This document shows, one piece after another, positions 13,507 through 25,463 of a stretch of DNA of 64,000 nucleotides (position 1 is the stretch's first letter; every line of letters starts with the position of its first letter). The stretch lies in the NCBI GenBank assembly GCA_028551475.1, contig CM052355.1:930001-994000 (forward strand), read 5' to 3'. This DNA comes from Casuarina equisetifolia. Taxonomy: Eukaryota; Streptophyta; Magnoliopsida; Fagales; Casuarinaceae. The translations under genes and the position numbers were made by a program. Under the pieces are notes generated by a model. It was not told the DNA's origin. It searched no databases and saw nothing but the letters and a program-made list of their open reading frames with translations.

Positions 13507-16480
13507 ATGACCATGCCGGAGTTGACTAAGGCCGAGGTGTACTCACCGCGGTCTCCGCAGCTATGGCGGACGCTCCTCAACTGGTTGGCCTTCTTCTTCC
13601 AGATCTTCTACCAGATCCTCAGAGCTCTCGGCCACCACCCTCTGCTCTCTTCCTCTTCCTCCTCTTCTTCGTTCAAGCCCTTGCCGGTAGTTGAGCTCTC
13701 GGACCAGGAAGAGCAGCCAACCGCCACTGCGGACCCCGATTCCGACGGCCGGGTCGAGAAGCTCACGGTATGGCGTCGTCGCTGCTCTTTAATTTTGGAA
13801 CAAGTTCCTTTGCTTTCCCCCCTCTCTCCCTGTTTCTTCAAATTTGAATTTGATCGCGCTTTTTTCCGAGTTCGGTTATTTCTCATTATCTTGTTCAATC
13901 GGATGGTTCGTTTTAAACGGAAAGGATCTAATCGTTATATTAATAGCAAATGATTTAAGGTTCGTAGTACGTATTTGGTGCGAATTGCCTAAGGTAATCG
14001 ATTGCTTTCCTGGAACTGAAAGAAAAAAAAAAAAAAAAAGAAGCCTTTGCTTTATAAGTTACTTTGAGAAGCGTTTTACGTTTGGATTGAAGTCTTTGTC
14101 ATGCCAGAAATAGGCAAGCAACTCCTGTTTTTAGGGTCGTAATTTTGTGTTGTGCTAGGGATATATAGAGGACAAGAAGAGCCACTTAAATTGGGTAGAT
14201 TTAATGTTAGAAGTACTTAATAAAGGAAAATTTTGGGGAAGCAAAAGTTGGAAAGACCACCGATGGTTACTGATTATGTTCTTCATCCGCCTTTCCCTCC
14301 TCTTTCATCATGTGTTTGGCTCGATCTTGTGGGTATATTGTAGATTTATACCCTGGACGATCTGTGTCCTCCATTAAAGAATGCTTGCAGGTCATTATCT
14401 AGCTTCGAGGAAATCTTAGCATAACAATTTCTGTGGTTTATTTGACTTTGCTTTACTTTGCTTACCATCTATATTTTGTCTTTGATTTCTTTTTCTTAGA
14501 GATCGTTAGATGTAGTGTGCTGGAGCCTTTCTTCTGAGTGCTTCATAATCAAATATGAATGATAGAATTTCACTTTTTATTGTTGAATTTTGACATCTGG
14601 TTGTATTTTAGTGACATGGAAGGGGAATTTTAAAAATAGGGAGGTTCTATGGAAGGTTATTTACAATTTTTCAGATGTAGGTGTACAATGTCTTGAGCAT
14701 CTCAAACTTAGGATGTGCAACGTTTTTAACTAGAGTTTAAAAACATTAATGCAAAATATACCGACCTCAATTAGTTTAATAAGGCACTGCAATTGAGCAA
14801 ACAAAAAAGGTGATAGAATGTGCAAAACATGTTAATGCCTTTCTTTTCTTCTGTTCTGTTTTTATTCCTGTCATCTTTGTTTTCAGATTTTCTATTAAAG
14901 TTGCTACCTTCCTCCATAGCTATGTGAACTGAAAAATTCATTGGCAGGTAGTTCTTGACTTAGATGAAACTTTAGTATGTGCGTATGAGACTTCTAGTTT
15001 GCCAGCTCTTGTTCGTACTCAAGCAACAGAAGCTGGATTGAAATGGTTCGAACTGGAATGCATATCTTCAGACAAGGTGCATACGTAGTAACCATTTTGT
15101 TTTACTTAATTATCTGGTGGTAATTCATATGAAACTATCTTCACATGAATATTCTTTTTAATTTGAAGGAAAATGAAGGAAACCCTAAGGTAAATTACGT
15201 TACAGTTTTTGAGCGTCCAGGATTGCAAGAGTTCTTAAACAAAGTTGGTGAATTTGCTAATCTTGTACTGTTTACCGCTGGACTTGAAGGTTGGTTATTA
15301 CTTTAGAAATTTATAGAATTCTTCCTCCATTTATTTTCCCCTTTGCTCTTTTACAAATGGTGACATTATGAATTCTCACAGGTTATGCTCGACCACTTGT
15401 TGACAGAATAGATAAAGAAAATCGATTTAGTTGTCGACTTTATCGGCCTTCAACAACTAGCACGTAAGAACTACTTCCTCCCTTTCTGATCCCCTCCTTC
15501 CACCTCCTCCAGCCTCCCTCTTGTGATTAGTAACCAGTAACAGGGGAGCCTTCAAGTGAATTCTCATCTGTTATTCCCTTCAGTGACTTTTTGTTGCTTT
15601 GAGAAATCATACCAGTTTCTCACTCAAGACCTTTGTCTTTGCCCACTCTGCATTTCATTTGCTGTATTCTGCTTGGAGCTTCACCTGCCTTCCACTCATT
15701 AAATGCCTCAGAGCTGATACCTAGTTCTGTTTTCTCTTCTCATTTGTTATTCTTTCAAATGGTCATTGTTACCGATATCTGCTGGTACTTTAATTACTGA
15801 ATTAAGCTCCTTAGCAAAACTTTGTGGAGGATGTAGAACTGCAGGACTCGTTCAGTTCATATGAGATGTCCAAACTGTTCACACATGTTTTTATGCTCCT
15901 GAATTTATTAGCTTATATCCATCTCAAAAGCTTTTGGCGAAGTGTAAAGCTTCGAGATCAACATGTTATACCCTCAGAACTGCTTTACACATTCTGTTCC
16001 AATGTTTTGAGTACACCCGATGGAAGAATGGAGCTTCTAAAGGCCCATTCAGCTCAAGATAATTTGGTTTTAGTTCAGTCAAACCTTTGATTCTGCTAAA
16101 ATTATAGGGAGTATCGGGAGCATGTGAAGGATCTCTCCTGTCTATCGAAAAATCCATGCCGCATTGTCATTGTCGACAACAATCCATTTAGTTTCTTGTT
16201 GCAACCACTGAATGGAATCCCATGCATTCCATTTACTGCTGGGCAACCGCATGACACACAGGTACCAAGATTTGGATTTCAATTCATTTCATCATAATCT
16301 CCCCATTTCCTTCATCTATTTATTCCGCAATTTTATGGTGATCAGCTTATGGATGTCCTCCTTCCACTCCTGAAGCTCCTCTCTCAGCAGAAAGATGTGA
16401 GACCTGTGCTCTACGAGAGATTCCACATGCCTGAATGGTTTCAAAAGCAAGGAATCCCTAGTTCTGCTTGGACATTGTAG
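13507..16480 (+). CDS. FCP1/CTDSP-like HAD-family phosphatase with N-terminal membrane anchor
   Basis: Six exons join in frame: 13507-13767, 14948-15076, 15169-15289, 15382-15463, 16108-16261, 16346-16480 (882 nt, 293 aa). Residues about 20-42 (WLAFFFQIFYQILRAL) form a likely membrane segment, followed by a Ser-rich run and an acidic linker. The FCP1 homology domain starts at about residue 88 with VVLDLDETLV (HAD motif I, nucleophile and acid Asp), then VFERPGLQEFL, VLFTAGLEGYA (motif II Thr) and IVIVDNNPFSF (motif III Asp pair). These are the features of small CTD phosphatases and Dullard/CTDNEP1-type membrane phosphatases, which remove phosphate from Ser/Thr of proteins such as the RNA polymerase II CTD or lipin. 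Which substrate applies here cannot be read. ATGs at 13507 and 13513 are both possible starts. The last exon ends with PSSAWTL and a TAG. Confidence 0.9.
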
Positions 16481-19400
16481 AATAAATACTCCAGTGAAGG
16501 AAAGCACCATTCTTTGTATAATATTCTGCAATTAGTTTATTTGGCAGCATCTCAGAACTAGACTCAAATTTTTGTATAGCGATGAAGGCCTCCTCAAAGG
16601 TTTGTCGAAAGTTGCCAACTGCCGCCTGTCAGGGTTACATATTCACCATCTTATGTATTTAGGTTTGTCAAAACTCAGATTTTATTTGACTTCTTCTTTG
16701 TGTTTGAAATCCTCTTGATTATTCATGTAACTTATGGAATTTCTTGCAACTGTTATTAATAAATCTGCAGTTTCATTCATCCCTGTGCTATGCACCATTA
16801 GAAAGAACAGAAGCTACATATGTGGTTTGTTCATGAAACAATGCGATGAGATCTGGATCACCTAATTTTCAAGCATGGGTTAAACAAAGCTTTGATATTA
16901 GCTGCGAATTAAACAGCAAATACACAAAACAATCACTAAGAACATCCAAGGATATATGTGGTTTGAGATAAACAAATCTACTCAACCATACACAACCTTT
17001 TTGGTTTCACATTTAAGGAGTAGTGCTTGTGCAATCTTAGCCTGGATACAATTGGAGATTGGCCCAGTTGATAGTTGATCAATTTTGGCCTGCGGACCAG
17101 ATGTGCAACTTAAGTAAGTTATTGGAGGATCCCAACCTAAAGTACGAAGGTTTGGGACACCCCAATCCCCTCTTCCCTTAAAACACCTCGCCCCGACACC
17201 CCAACAACAACCAAAAAAAAAAAGAAAAAGAAAAAGGTAAAGTTTCTTAAAATTTAACTGCATAAAAACTTTATTTTTGTCTTTATTCCTATTTTATTAC
17301 ACAAAAACAATCAAGATATTCTTGACTTTTGGAAAAAAGAAAAAAGGGAAATGGTTTCTGCTTTTACAAACAGCCACCGGAGAAAGCTGATGTTTGAGCG
17401 TTGTAAACAGCAAAGCCCCAGGTCATCTTCGCCGATTGGCACAGCCTTTGACGCTGTTTTTAAAAGGAGCTTTGGACGAATCTTCACCTGCATCTCGGAG
17501 TTATCTGGCAGTTCCCGAAAACGAAGCACAAGGAGGGAACTCTGCGACGGCCACATGGTCGGCGGTGACCTTGTTAAGTCCTTAATGATGAAACATCGAT
17601 CGGATCAGTTAGCAGTCCGACATCATGTTAGGAACTCTGACTACCAAATGAGCCTTTTAAAGCGTTCTCTGCACTCAAAAGCTTATCCATGTCGGAGCCA
17701 AGCAATGAGCCAAGTGGGACACTTTGCTTTGGATGATCCTTCTTTTAGTCTATCATTTCCCCACTTTATGTTTTATGCTAAAGCTCCCTTTATTCTTTGT
17801 GTTTGTCCTTTTCAATGTTCGGATCCTAAAAAATCGTTTCTCATGTTCTCATGCTCCCAAGCCTCATGTTTAGTAGCCTCCTGCCTAACTCATGTGTTTG
17901 TCAAATTTGTTGAACTTTGGACGAAACTTAGACCATGTAGTTATAGATTTTGAAAGCTCAATTATTTCTAATATTATTAGATAGTTGAGTTAGCTTTTAG
18001 ATTAGGTTTTGAACCTATTTACAATAAAATTCATATAATTTCTTCTTATTTATGACTTATTGAGTGAGTTCTTGTGATTTATCATCATTTGATTACCTTT
18101 TATGCTTGAATGCTCAAATTTTATACTACCAACCTCTTGTTTGGGCAAAGTCTTATCAAACTTTATGAGTTTCTCAAAATTTGTGGAATTTTGCAAGAAA
18201 TTTAGAACCATCTAGTTATAGGTCTTGAAAGTTGACTTTGTTTCAATATAATATAAGAGCTTAAAGTATAACTATGACATTTTATAACTTCATATGTAGT
18301 TTTACCATACTATTTGATTATTTACAAGAATTTTCTTATACTTGAAACATAGAATAATATGCTAAAAATAATTATTATTTCATATTGTTAATATTTTAGT
18401 CTAATATCTATTTTATACATTTAATGTCGAGTTAAAACTTTTTATAAAGCAAATAAAGAAAAAGACAAGAAAATTAAATTGTCTTTATTGGTGGATGCAT
18501 CAACAAAAGAAGTTTAACATGATCAATAACCTAATTATCATGCCTTAGAAATTAGTGCATCTGATTGCTCCTTATTGGGATTATAAGAATGCTATAACAT
18601 CTATGCCTTTGACTCTTTAGTAACAATAAAGTTACCTCTACTGAACCAAGATAATTATCTATTTGGTATCTGTTACCAATGTTCTAATCTTGCACAACAG
18701 CCATGATTACACTGATAAGCCCGGGCCCTTTGAGAAGAATTGTTTAGTCTCCTGTTGTGTTGTTGGGTACCTTTGTTTATACTCTACAGCTTCATTCAGT
18801 CGTCTTTTTGACTGATTTAGCTGTCATAAGAATTGGGTCCTTTTCATTCTCCTGCCCTTTTTTTTCTCTTGTTTCAAGGAAAAGGTTCAAAATTCCTTGA
18901 GTTGTTATGCGGTGTTGATGTTTTTCTCGGACATCTTTTGGACTCTTCAGGAGATCATTTGATTTTGATAAGGAATCACCTTCCCCAGTCATAAAAAGGG
19001 TCTCTTTTTGTTTTTAATCAGGGTCAAAAGGACCTAACAACTTTAGCTCTAGAATTAGCTGGATTCATGTTAGTTTAGGTATTTATATTGGGTTGGTGTA
19101 CCACTTATCTTGTGCACGTTCCTTACTTTCTCTAGTATATATTAATTGTGGCCATACCATTGACACGTTATATATGTGAATATATGACTCTTAAAATGCA
19201 TATTCTATACTTAAAACTTGTTTATAAAAGAAAAAAATACATTCATATATAAAAAACATAATATATAAGCATTGATTGACATAAAAGTCATACATTGAAA
19301 AATATGATTCTTATATAATTTTTACATATGAAAAATATTTTCTAACTCATAAGTTAACATTTGGGTTAAATTACAAACATTATTAATATGGTATCATAAC

Positions 19401-22400
19401 CTAGTTTAATTTACTGTAACTTTCATTTGGCTTTGAGCTTTTAAGGATATGTGAGAAACATTTATTTTACTTTATTTCACTTTAAGCCCAAGGTATACTA
19501 AGTGTGTTGGAGAGGAAAGTTTCATGTCAGAATAATATAACTCTTGGGTAATGCTTAAATGTAAAAAAAAAAATAAAAAAATCCTTTAACTTATGAGTTA
19601 ATTTTTGGATTAAATAAGTATTTTTAATAACTATATTGGTAATGGGGAAAACATGTCCAACAAAGATATGGTCCATGAGCAATTAAGTGTTTGATACTTA
19701 AAATTTGTCTCACATCTCCCTTAAAATTAGCTTGTAAGAAAAATAAATATGTCACATATAAAAAAGTACTACATACTAACATATATGATATACACGTTCA
19801 AATTTTGACAATAACATTACATAATATTTGCATCAGATCTAAGTTTGAAACCAAGACTTGATCATAGCATGTGCTCCTACAAATCCATTTATTAGAACTT
19901 TATAACCATGTAAAGCACCTTTTGGTTCAAGACTACATGTTGACCCCACATGGAAAACTTCATAATTGGCAAGATGAAATGTCCCGTATTAGGTATGAGA
20001 TTGGGTGCCAAAGTCATGAAAAGTGTGCAGGTGAAGGTGCAGTAAATGTTTCTTTAAGCGTGGTCAATACAACTTCATTTAGCAGCAAAGAATTGGTCAT
20101 TATGACTAATGCCCTGCTCATGCATAGTAAGCCCTTGCTCACTTTTGTCAAAGTTGGTGAAAAATAACGAAGCTCTAATAATAAATGTTGAAAGATTACA
20201 CCATTTTGATACTAATTGCTATCAAAGTTTAGTTCCCGTCTTAATAGCAATTGGTATCAAAATCAAACTTGCCTTAAACTTCATAATTCATTAGGAATTG
20301 GGATAGTTTAATATAATGCAGTTTTGATCACTTCAAACCAGAATATTTACAGGGTAGATAAAGCTTTACATCTATTCTATGATTCTGTCCATCCGTACGT
20401 TATTTGGAGCACCAATCATCTTCAACACAACGACGTCCTGTTCCTTTCGCCATCAACCACCGTTGGTCAGAAGATTGAACAAATCAATAAGAGGAAAGCC
20501 TTTCAAGAATTCTTCAAATAAGCTGACCATCCAAATGTTCCAAATTGTCGTCGTTGCTCTTATATTTGTTCCAATTATTGAATAGTATGCACGATTTGGC
20601 CGACGGTATGACTATGAAACGCCCAGAAATTTTACATTCATTAAACACGAATTCTGCAGTGTTCACATAGCTTCGATTATTTTATAGTGCATTCACAATA
20701 GAGTTGTTTAAACTATTTAACAGATGAATCGTGTCACCCATTGACCTTTCTCCTTCTTCTTCGAGATTGAATGACAATACCCTATTCTATATAAGCTTTT
20801 GTATGAACAACTCATGTATCTTCAACGAAAGACGCTATATTATATGAAATGCTCCATAAAATACTTGAGATTCCAATTTATTAGAGAACATTCAACTTAT
20901 TCCTTAAAAATTGGTCCTTAATTTGTTTAGGTAAAATTAAGTTTTTTAACATGGTATTGGTCCAAGTTTAAGTATACTACCTCTTCATTTATTTACAAAC
21001 ATCTTTAGAAAAAATACATTTATTTTCATATATAAGACTATTTAAATATAAAAAATGACTTTTCAAACTCATGAATTAGCTTATGAAATAAATTTTAGGT
21101 TCATTTATAAAAAATACTTATTCCATTTGGTGCACCTAGAACTTCTTCATAAGAAAAAAAATAATTTTTGAACACAACTCTTATTAACGAGACCAAATGG
21201 GTGGCAACCATTGAAGAAGCTGCGGATGGAAAAGGTTGTATTGAAATCGATGGTGATGTTCTCCTTCTCCGGAAGCTTGCTTTGACCGGCCTATCGTTCT
21301 TCGGTCTCTCCCAGACGCGACTAGCCGTGTCTAGTCTAAAGAAAGCTACACAAGAAGCCATGTACGAAACCTTCCCCGGTCCCCGTGCCTGCCGTCGCTG
21401 TCATCCCCTGTGTCCCTTTTCATCCACAGACTCCCCACCAGCAACCACTCGCCATGAATTTCATGCTCTTTGACTGACTGACCAGCCTCCTGCGTTGGAA
21501 TTTTTAATGCAAAACTGCTTCAAAGACGATTGGATCAACGGCCTTTCGAGGAGCCCGCCGTGTGAATCGCACACGCAAAGATTTGGCTCCGATTAGAACA
21601 CAACGTTCGGAACCGCAGCCTTTTCTGAGTCAAACTGCAACACCTGTCGCGTCCACATTTGCAATCCGCGAAGCTTTCGGCCGTCATCCATGCACGTGGT
21701 TGAACTCCGGGCGCGTTAGCGGCATTGATGCTACGCGGTTCGTCGGTGGCGGAGAGGCCACGCTGGCTCTCTGCTCAGCCGCCGTGCTCCTTCTTTTCCT
21801 AACAAACGCGAAGGATACGTTTGGTTTAGTAGGAAAATTGATCACTGATCAAAAAATGAGTAACTTATAAAAATATGATGTTTTTTAACAGGACTTTGAA
21901 CTAATCAAAACTGTTACTAATATTTAAGAGGGAATAAGAGTGAATAAGAGCATTAAGGATGAGAAGTGCTGCTTTAATGGAGGAAAACGGCTAGTTTGAA
22001 CGTAATTAGGACGAAAATTTGGAAGAAAAATCAAGACCATTTGGAGCTAAATTATGATTTAAGCAATACATATAATTACAAGGGACAATTTCGATAATGA
22101 AAAAAAATTATGGTCTCATTTAGTGCAAACCATAGAGGTTTTAGTCTTGCTTAGTGAGATAATTTATCGTTTCTGCTTTAATTATTATTAAATAAAAAAG
22201 TATAGCTTTTCCAATAATGATTAATTTTTGGATAGGTAAATACTTATTCATGGCAAATATTAGGGTATAGCCCATTATATGTAGTTTTTTTTTATTTCTT
22301 TTAATGTTTTATGTGTCGGTTAATATCATGCTTTTCGTATTTATTTAATGCATATTATCATGAATAATTTTATTATTATTAATAAAATTTATTAAGGTAT

Positions 22401-22850
22401 CGTATTTTTTTTTAGAATTATTTTAAAAAGTATTAAAGGTAGAAAATCTGTAAAATGCATCATTTTTAATAGTTAAGATTTTAAGATCATAATTTTTCTG
22501 TATACTATTAGAATCCCCAGGGATTATTGTATTCTTTTATTTTTGCTTCACTTGGTGTAAATATAATAACAATATGGCAAAGTGTAAATGAATCCTAGAA
22601 AATATTTAAAATACATCAGATAAGAAAATTAGTAAATTCCCAATATAAATACCATTTTCTTGGTGCTGCCAAACACAACCCAAGGGCTTTCGGACAACTT
22701 CACTGCTTCTAAACTCAAAACCTCTGAAGCTTTAGCTGCTCCCTCTCTCCTGTTTGGTTTTTCTCTCTTCTCTCTCTCCGGTCAACTTCGCCAATGAAGC
22801 GGACCAGAAGCCAACAGCCCCATCCATTTCGGAGAAAACCGCTGCTTTAG
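16481..22850. other. Long intergenic stretch, no supported gene
   Basis: 16481-16800 is probably the phosphatase 3'UTR. A 200-codon open frame at 17351-17953 shows no recognisable domain. 18000-20900 is AT-rich with repeated phrases about 'taactcatgagttaatttttggattaaat' (near 19341, 19587, 21065), suggesting decayed repeats. 21170-21830 is GC-richer with short open frames on both strands but no family signal. 22660-22850 is CT-rich and is probably the 5' leader of the receptor kinase. Confidence 0.45.
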
Positions 22851-25235
22851 ATGACGAGATTAAGGTTCTCTTCCGCCGCCATCGCCGACGCGGTCACCGT
22901 TGTCCTCCTGGTCATTCTGTCCGCGACGCCATTCGCCCGGGCCCTCGGCTCCGGCGCTACCCTTGCGGTCAGTTTCGGTTCCGGCACCGTCTGCGGCATC
23001 GTCGCCTCGCAATCCACGCAGCGCATCGAGTGCTACCGTCGCGGCCAGAACATCACCATCGAACCCAACGTTAATTTCTCCTCCATTGCCGGCGGCCGGG
23101 ACTTCTTCTGCGGCCTCCGCTCCGGCGGTTATTCGTTCCTCTGCTGGGACACCAACAACTTCTCCAGTATCAACTTCGACTCCAAGAGGATTTACTTCAA
23201 CTACACTGTTCGATTAGAGAACCTCTCGGTAGGCGACGAACAGATTTGCGCCACGGTGGTTGGTGAAGGCTCGGTCAACTGCTGGAGAGCTAAAAATCAA
23301 GCGCTTCCTAGATCGGATGCGTTTTCGTCAATCTCATCTGGGTATGGCTTCTCTTGCGGTATTTTGTCGAGCAGTCGTCAGGTTCGGTGCTGGGGAAGCA
23401 ACAGTACGATACAGAGCCAGATACAGAGAGAGTTTGGGAACATGTCGATGACGAGTATTGTAGCGGGTGGGTCGCACGTATGTGGGCTGAATTCAACTGG
23501 GTTCGTCGTCTGCAGAGGGAACAACGGTTCCGGCCAGTTGGACGTGCCTTCGAACTCGGAGGGGCGGTTCTCGACGCTGGCGCTTGGGGAGAGCCATAGT
23601 TGCGGGATCAAAGGGAACGGATCGGTGGTGTGTTGGGGCGGAGGAGGAGCGTATTCGGTGAATGTGACTCGAGGGGTCTTCTTTGAAACGATCGTGTCTG
23701 GTTCGAATTTTACTTGTGGATTGGTAACGAAGAATTTGTCGGTGATTTGCTGGGGACCTGGATGGCCTAATTCCGGCGGTGAATCTCCTTTGCCTGCGAT
23801 TCTTCCTGGGCCTTGTAACAGTCAGTCTTGCAGTTGTGGCATCTATCTCCAATCCCAGAGTCTCTGCTCTGGTTTTGGGACTATTTGCAGGTCTTGTGAG
23901 CCTCAAGTTCCAGGACCGCCGCCGGCATCACCGCCATTACCACCGGGGCCAAGTGATTCTCCCCCGTCATCTCCGTCCAGTGGTTTGACAAGGGGTTTAT
24001 TGGCGTTCTGCATTGTGGGATCGGTCGGAGCTTTTGCCGGTATTTGCACAGTAATTTACTGCCTGTGGACAGGCGTTTGTTTTGGGAAGAAGAAAGTGCA
24101 CAATTCAGTGCAACCCACCATCACTAGAGCTGCGAGTTCCAACAATGGCGTAACGTCGAATAACAGCCCGCCATCGAGGTCCTCCACCATACGCCGTCAA
24201 GGATCCCGGATCATGCGGCGCCAGAGGAGTGGAACCTCGTCCAAGCACGCCGACAAGGCCGAGGAATTTTCTCTAGCCGAGCTTGCAGCGGCGACCAACA
24301 ATTTCTCCCTGGAGAACAAGCTCGGCGCCGGAAGCTTTGGCGTTGTATACAGAGGCAAATTAATGGACGGCCGGGAAGTCGCGATCAAGAGGGGAGAAAC
24401 AACTCCGAAGATGAAGAAATTTCAAGAAAAAGAGACCGCATTCGATTCAGAATTGGCATTCTTGTCCCGCCTCCATCACAAACACCTGGTTAGGTTGGTC
24501 GGATACTGCGAGGAGAAAGATGAACGCCTCCTGGTTTATGAATACATGAAGAACGGAGCTCTTTACGATCATCTTCATAACAAGAACAACGTCGAGAAGA
24601 GTAGCAGCGTCTTGAATTCCTGGAAAATGAGGATCAAAATCGCGCTAGACGCCGCCCGAGGGATCGAATACCTTCACAACTACGCAGTCCCGCCGATAAT
24701 CCACAGAGACATCAAGTCCTCCAACATATTACTCGACGCCAACTGGACGGCAAGAGTATCCGACTTCGGATTATCGCTACTGGGTCCGCAACCCGATCGC
24801 GATTTCAGACCGACGAAAGCCGCCGGAACGGTTGGGTACATCGATCCCGAGTACTACGGTCTAAACGTGTTAACGGCGAAGAGCGATGTTTACGGCCTTG
24901 GAATAGTACTCCTGGAACTTCTGACGGGGAAGAGAGCGATATTCAAGAGCGGCGACGACGGAGGAACACCCACAAGCGTAGTGGATTTTGCGGTGCCGGC
25001 TATTATGGCCGGGGAATTGGTAAGGGTTCTGGACTCCAGGGTGGGGCCGCCGGAGACCAACGAAGTGGAGGCAGTGGAGCTGATGGCCTACACTGCAATG
25101 CATTGCGTGCATTTGGAAGGTAAGGAGCGGCCTACAATGGCTGACATTGTGGCCAATTTGGACAGAGCATTATCTCTGTTTGACGACAGCCATGGCAGCA
25201 TCTCCAGTGGTATAATCTCCATTGTTTCAGAATGA
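22851..25235 (+). CDS. CRINKLY4-related receptor-like kinase (CCR3/CCR4 type)
   Basis: An intronless open frame of 794 codons. Order: signal peptide (about 1-31, ending ATPFARA); an ectodomain of crinkly/RCC1-like propeller repeats (about 32-325), each with paired Cys and motifs such as FFCGLRSG, FSCGIL, HVCGLNSTG and HSCGIKGNG; a short Cys-rich segment (SCSCGIYLQSQSLCSGFGTI) and a Pro-rich stalk; one transmembrane helix (about 381-407); and a cytoplasmic RD kinase. Kinase motifs are LGAGSFGVVYRG, VAIKRGE (Lys 513), HRDIKSSNILLD (Asp 620), SDFGLS (Asp 638) and GTVGYIDPEYY. ACR4/CCR proteins sit at the plasma membrane and sense extracellular cues in epidermal or root development. The ectodomain lacks the long TNFR-like Cys region of ACR4 itself, favouring a CCR member. 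An overlapping shorter frame on the same strand is a shadow. It appears intact; CCR3 versus CCR4 is not resolved. Confidence 0.93.
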   Translation: MTRLRFSSAAIADAVTVVLLVILSATPFARALGSGATLAVSFGSGTVCGIVASQSTQRIECYRRGQNITIEPNVNFSSIAGGRDFFCGLRSGGYSFLCWDTNNFSSINFDSKRIYFNYTVRLENLSVGDEQICATVVGEGSVNCWRAKNQALPRSDAFSSISSGYGFSCGILSSSRQVRCWGSNSTIQSQIQREFGNMSMTSIVAGGSHVCGLNSTGFVVCRGNNGSGQLDVPSNSEGRFSTLALGESHSCGIKGNGSVVCWGGGGAYSVNVTRGVFFETIVSGSNFTCGLVTKNLSVICWGPGWPNSGGESPLPAILPGPCNSQSCSCGIYLQSQSLCSGFGTICRSCEPQVPGPPPASPPLPPGPSDSPPSSPSSGLTRGLLAFCIVGSVGAFAGICTVIYCLWTGVCFGKKKVHNSVQPTITRAASSNNGVTSNNSPPSRSSTIRRQGSRIMRRQRSGTSSKHADKAEEFSLAELAAATNNFSLENKLGAGSFGVVYRGKLMDGREVAIKRGETTPKMKKFQEKETAFDSELAFLSRLHHKHLVRLVGYCEEKDERLLVYEYMKNGALYDHLHNKNNVEKSSSVLNSWKMRIKIALDAARGIEYLHNYAVPPIIHRDIKSSNILLDANWTARVSDFGLSLLGPQPDRDFRPTKAAGTVGYIDPEYYGLNVLTAKSDVYGLGIVLLELLTGKRAIFKSGDDGGTPTSVVDFAVPAIMAGELVRVLDSRVGPPETNEVEAVELMAYTAMHCVHLEGKERPTMADIVANLDRALSLFDDSHGSISSGIISIVSE

Positions 25236-25360
25236 AATTTCGAACCAGGAAGAAGCAAAACCAAATTTTTTGTTCAATTTTTATTGAATTTTTTTGGATA
25301 ATCATTTTGGGTATAAAAGTTGTTTGTAAAGTTTAGGACTTCGATCTAACATTAAGCTAT

Positions 25361-25463
25361 AGTGTAGGATTTTGTGAGCACTGACAGCAAGGAGAAAGAA
25401 TTGCACCATTCATTTTCATGGAAAAAGAGCTTTCTCTTGGTAGTCTTTTTAAGAACCTTCCTT
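25361..25463 (-). repeat. About 105-bp dispersed repeat, copy 1 (minus orientation)
   Basis: Read on the minus strand this segment matches 53921-54030 closely and 35025-35112 in part. Shared words are aatgaatggtgcaattctt, gagaaa(a)gctc and ctcacaaaatcctacac. It lies about 130 bp after the receptor kinase stop codon. No terminal inverted repeats or coding capacity were seen. Confidence 0.75.

Noticed and set aside
15824-16090. 88-codon open frame inside the phosphatase gene
   Set aside because: Lies wholly within intron 4 and does not match the HAD family.
17351-17953. 200-codon open frame on the plus strand
   Set aside because: Longest unexplained frame in the interval, but no motif, signal or family match, and its C-terminal half is Cys/Phe-rich text typical of translated AT-rich DNA. 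Kept only as a note.
19871-20167. 98-codon open frame
   Set aside because: Chance frame in decayed repeat sequence, no domain.
21101-21870. Open frames on both strands in a GC-richer patch
   Set aside because: Competing frames, no recognised protein, no splice structure.
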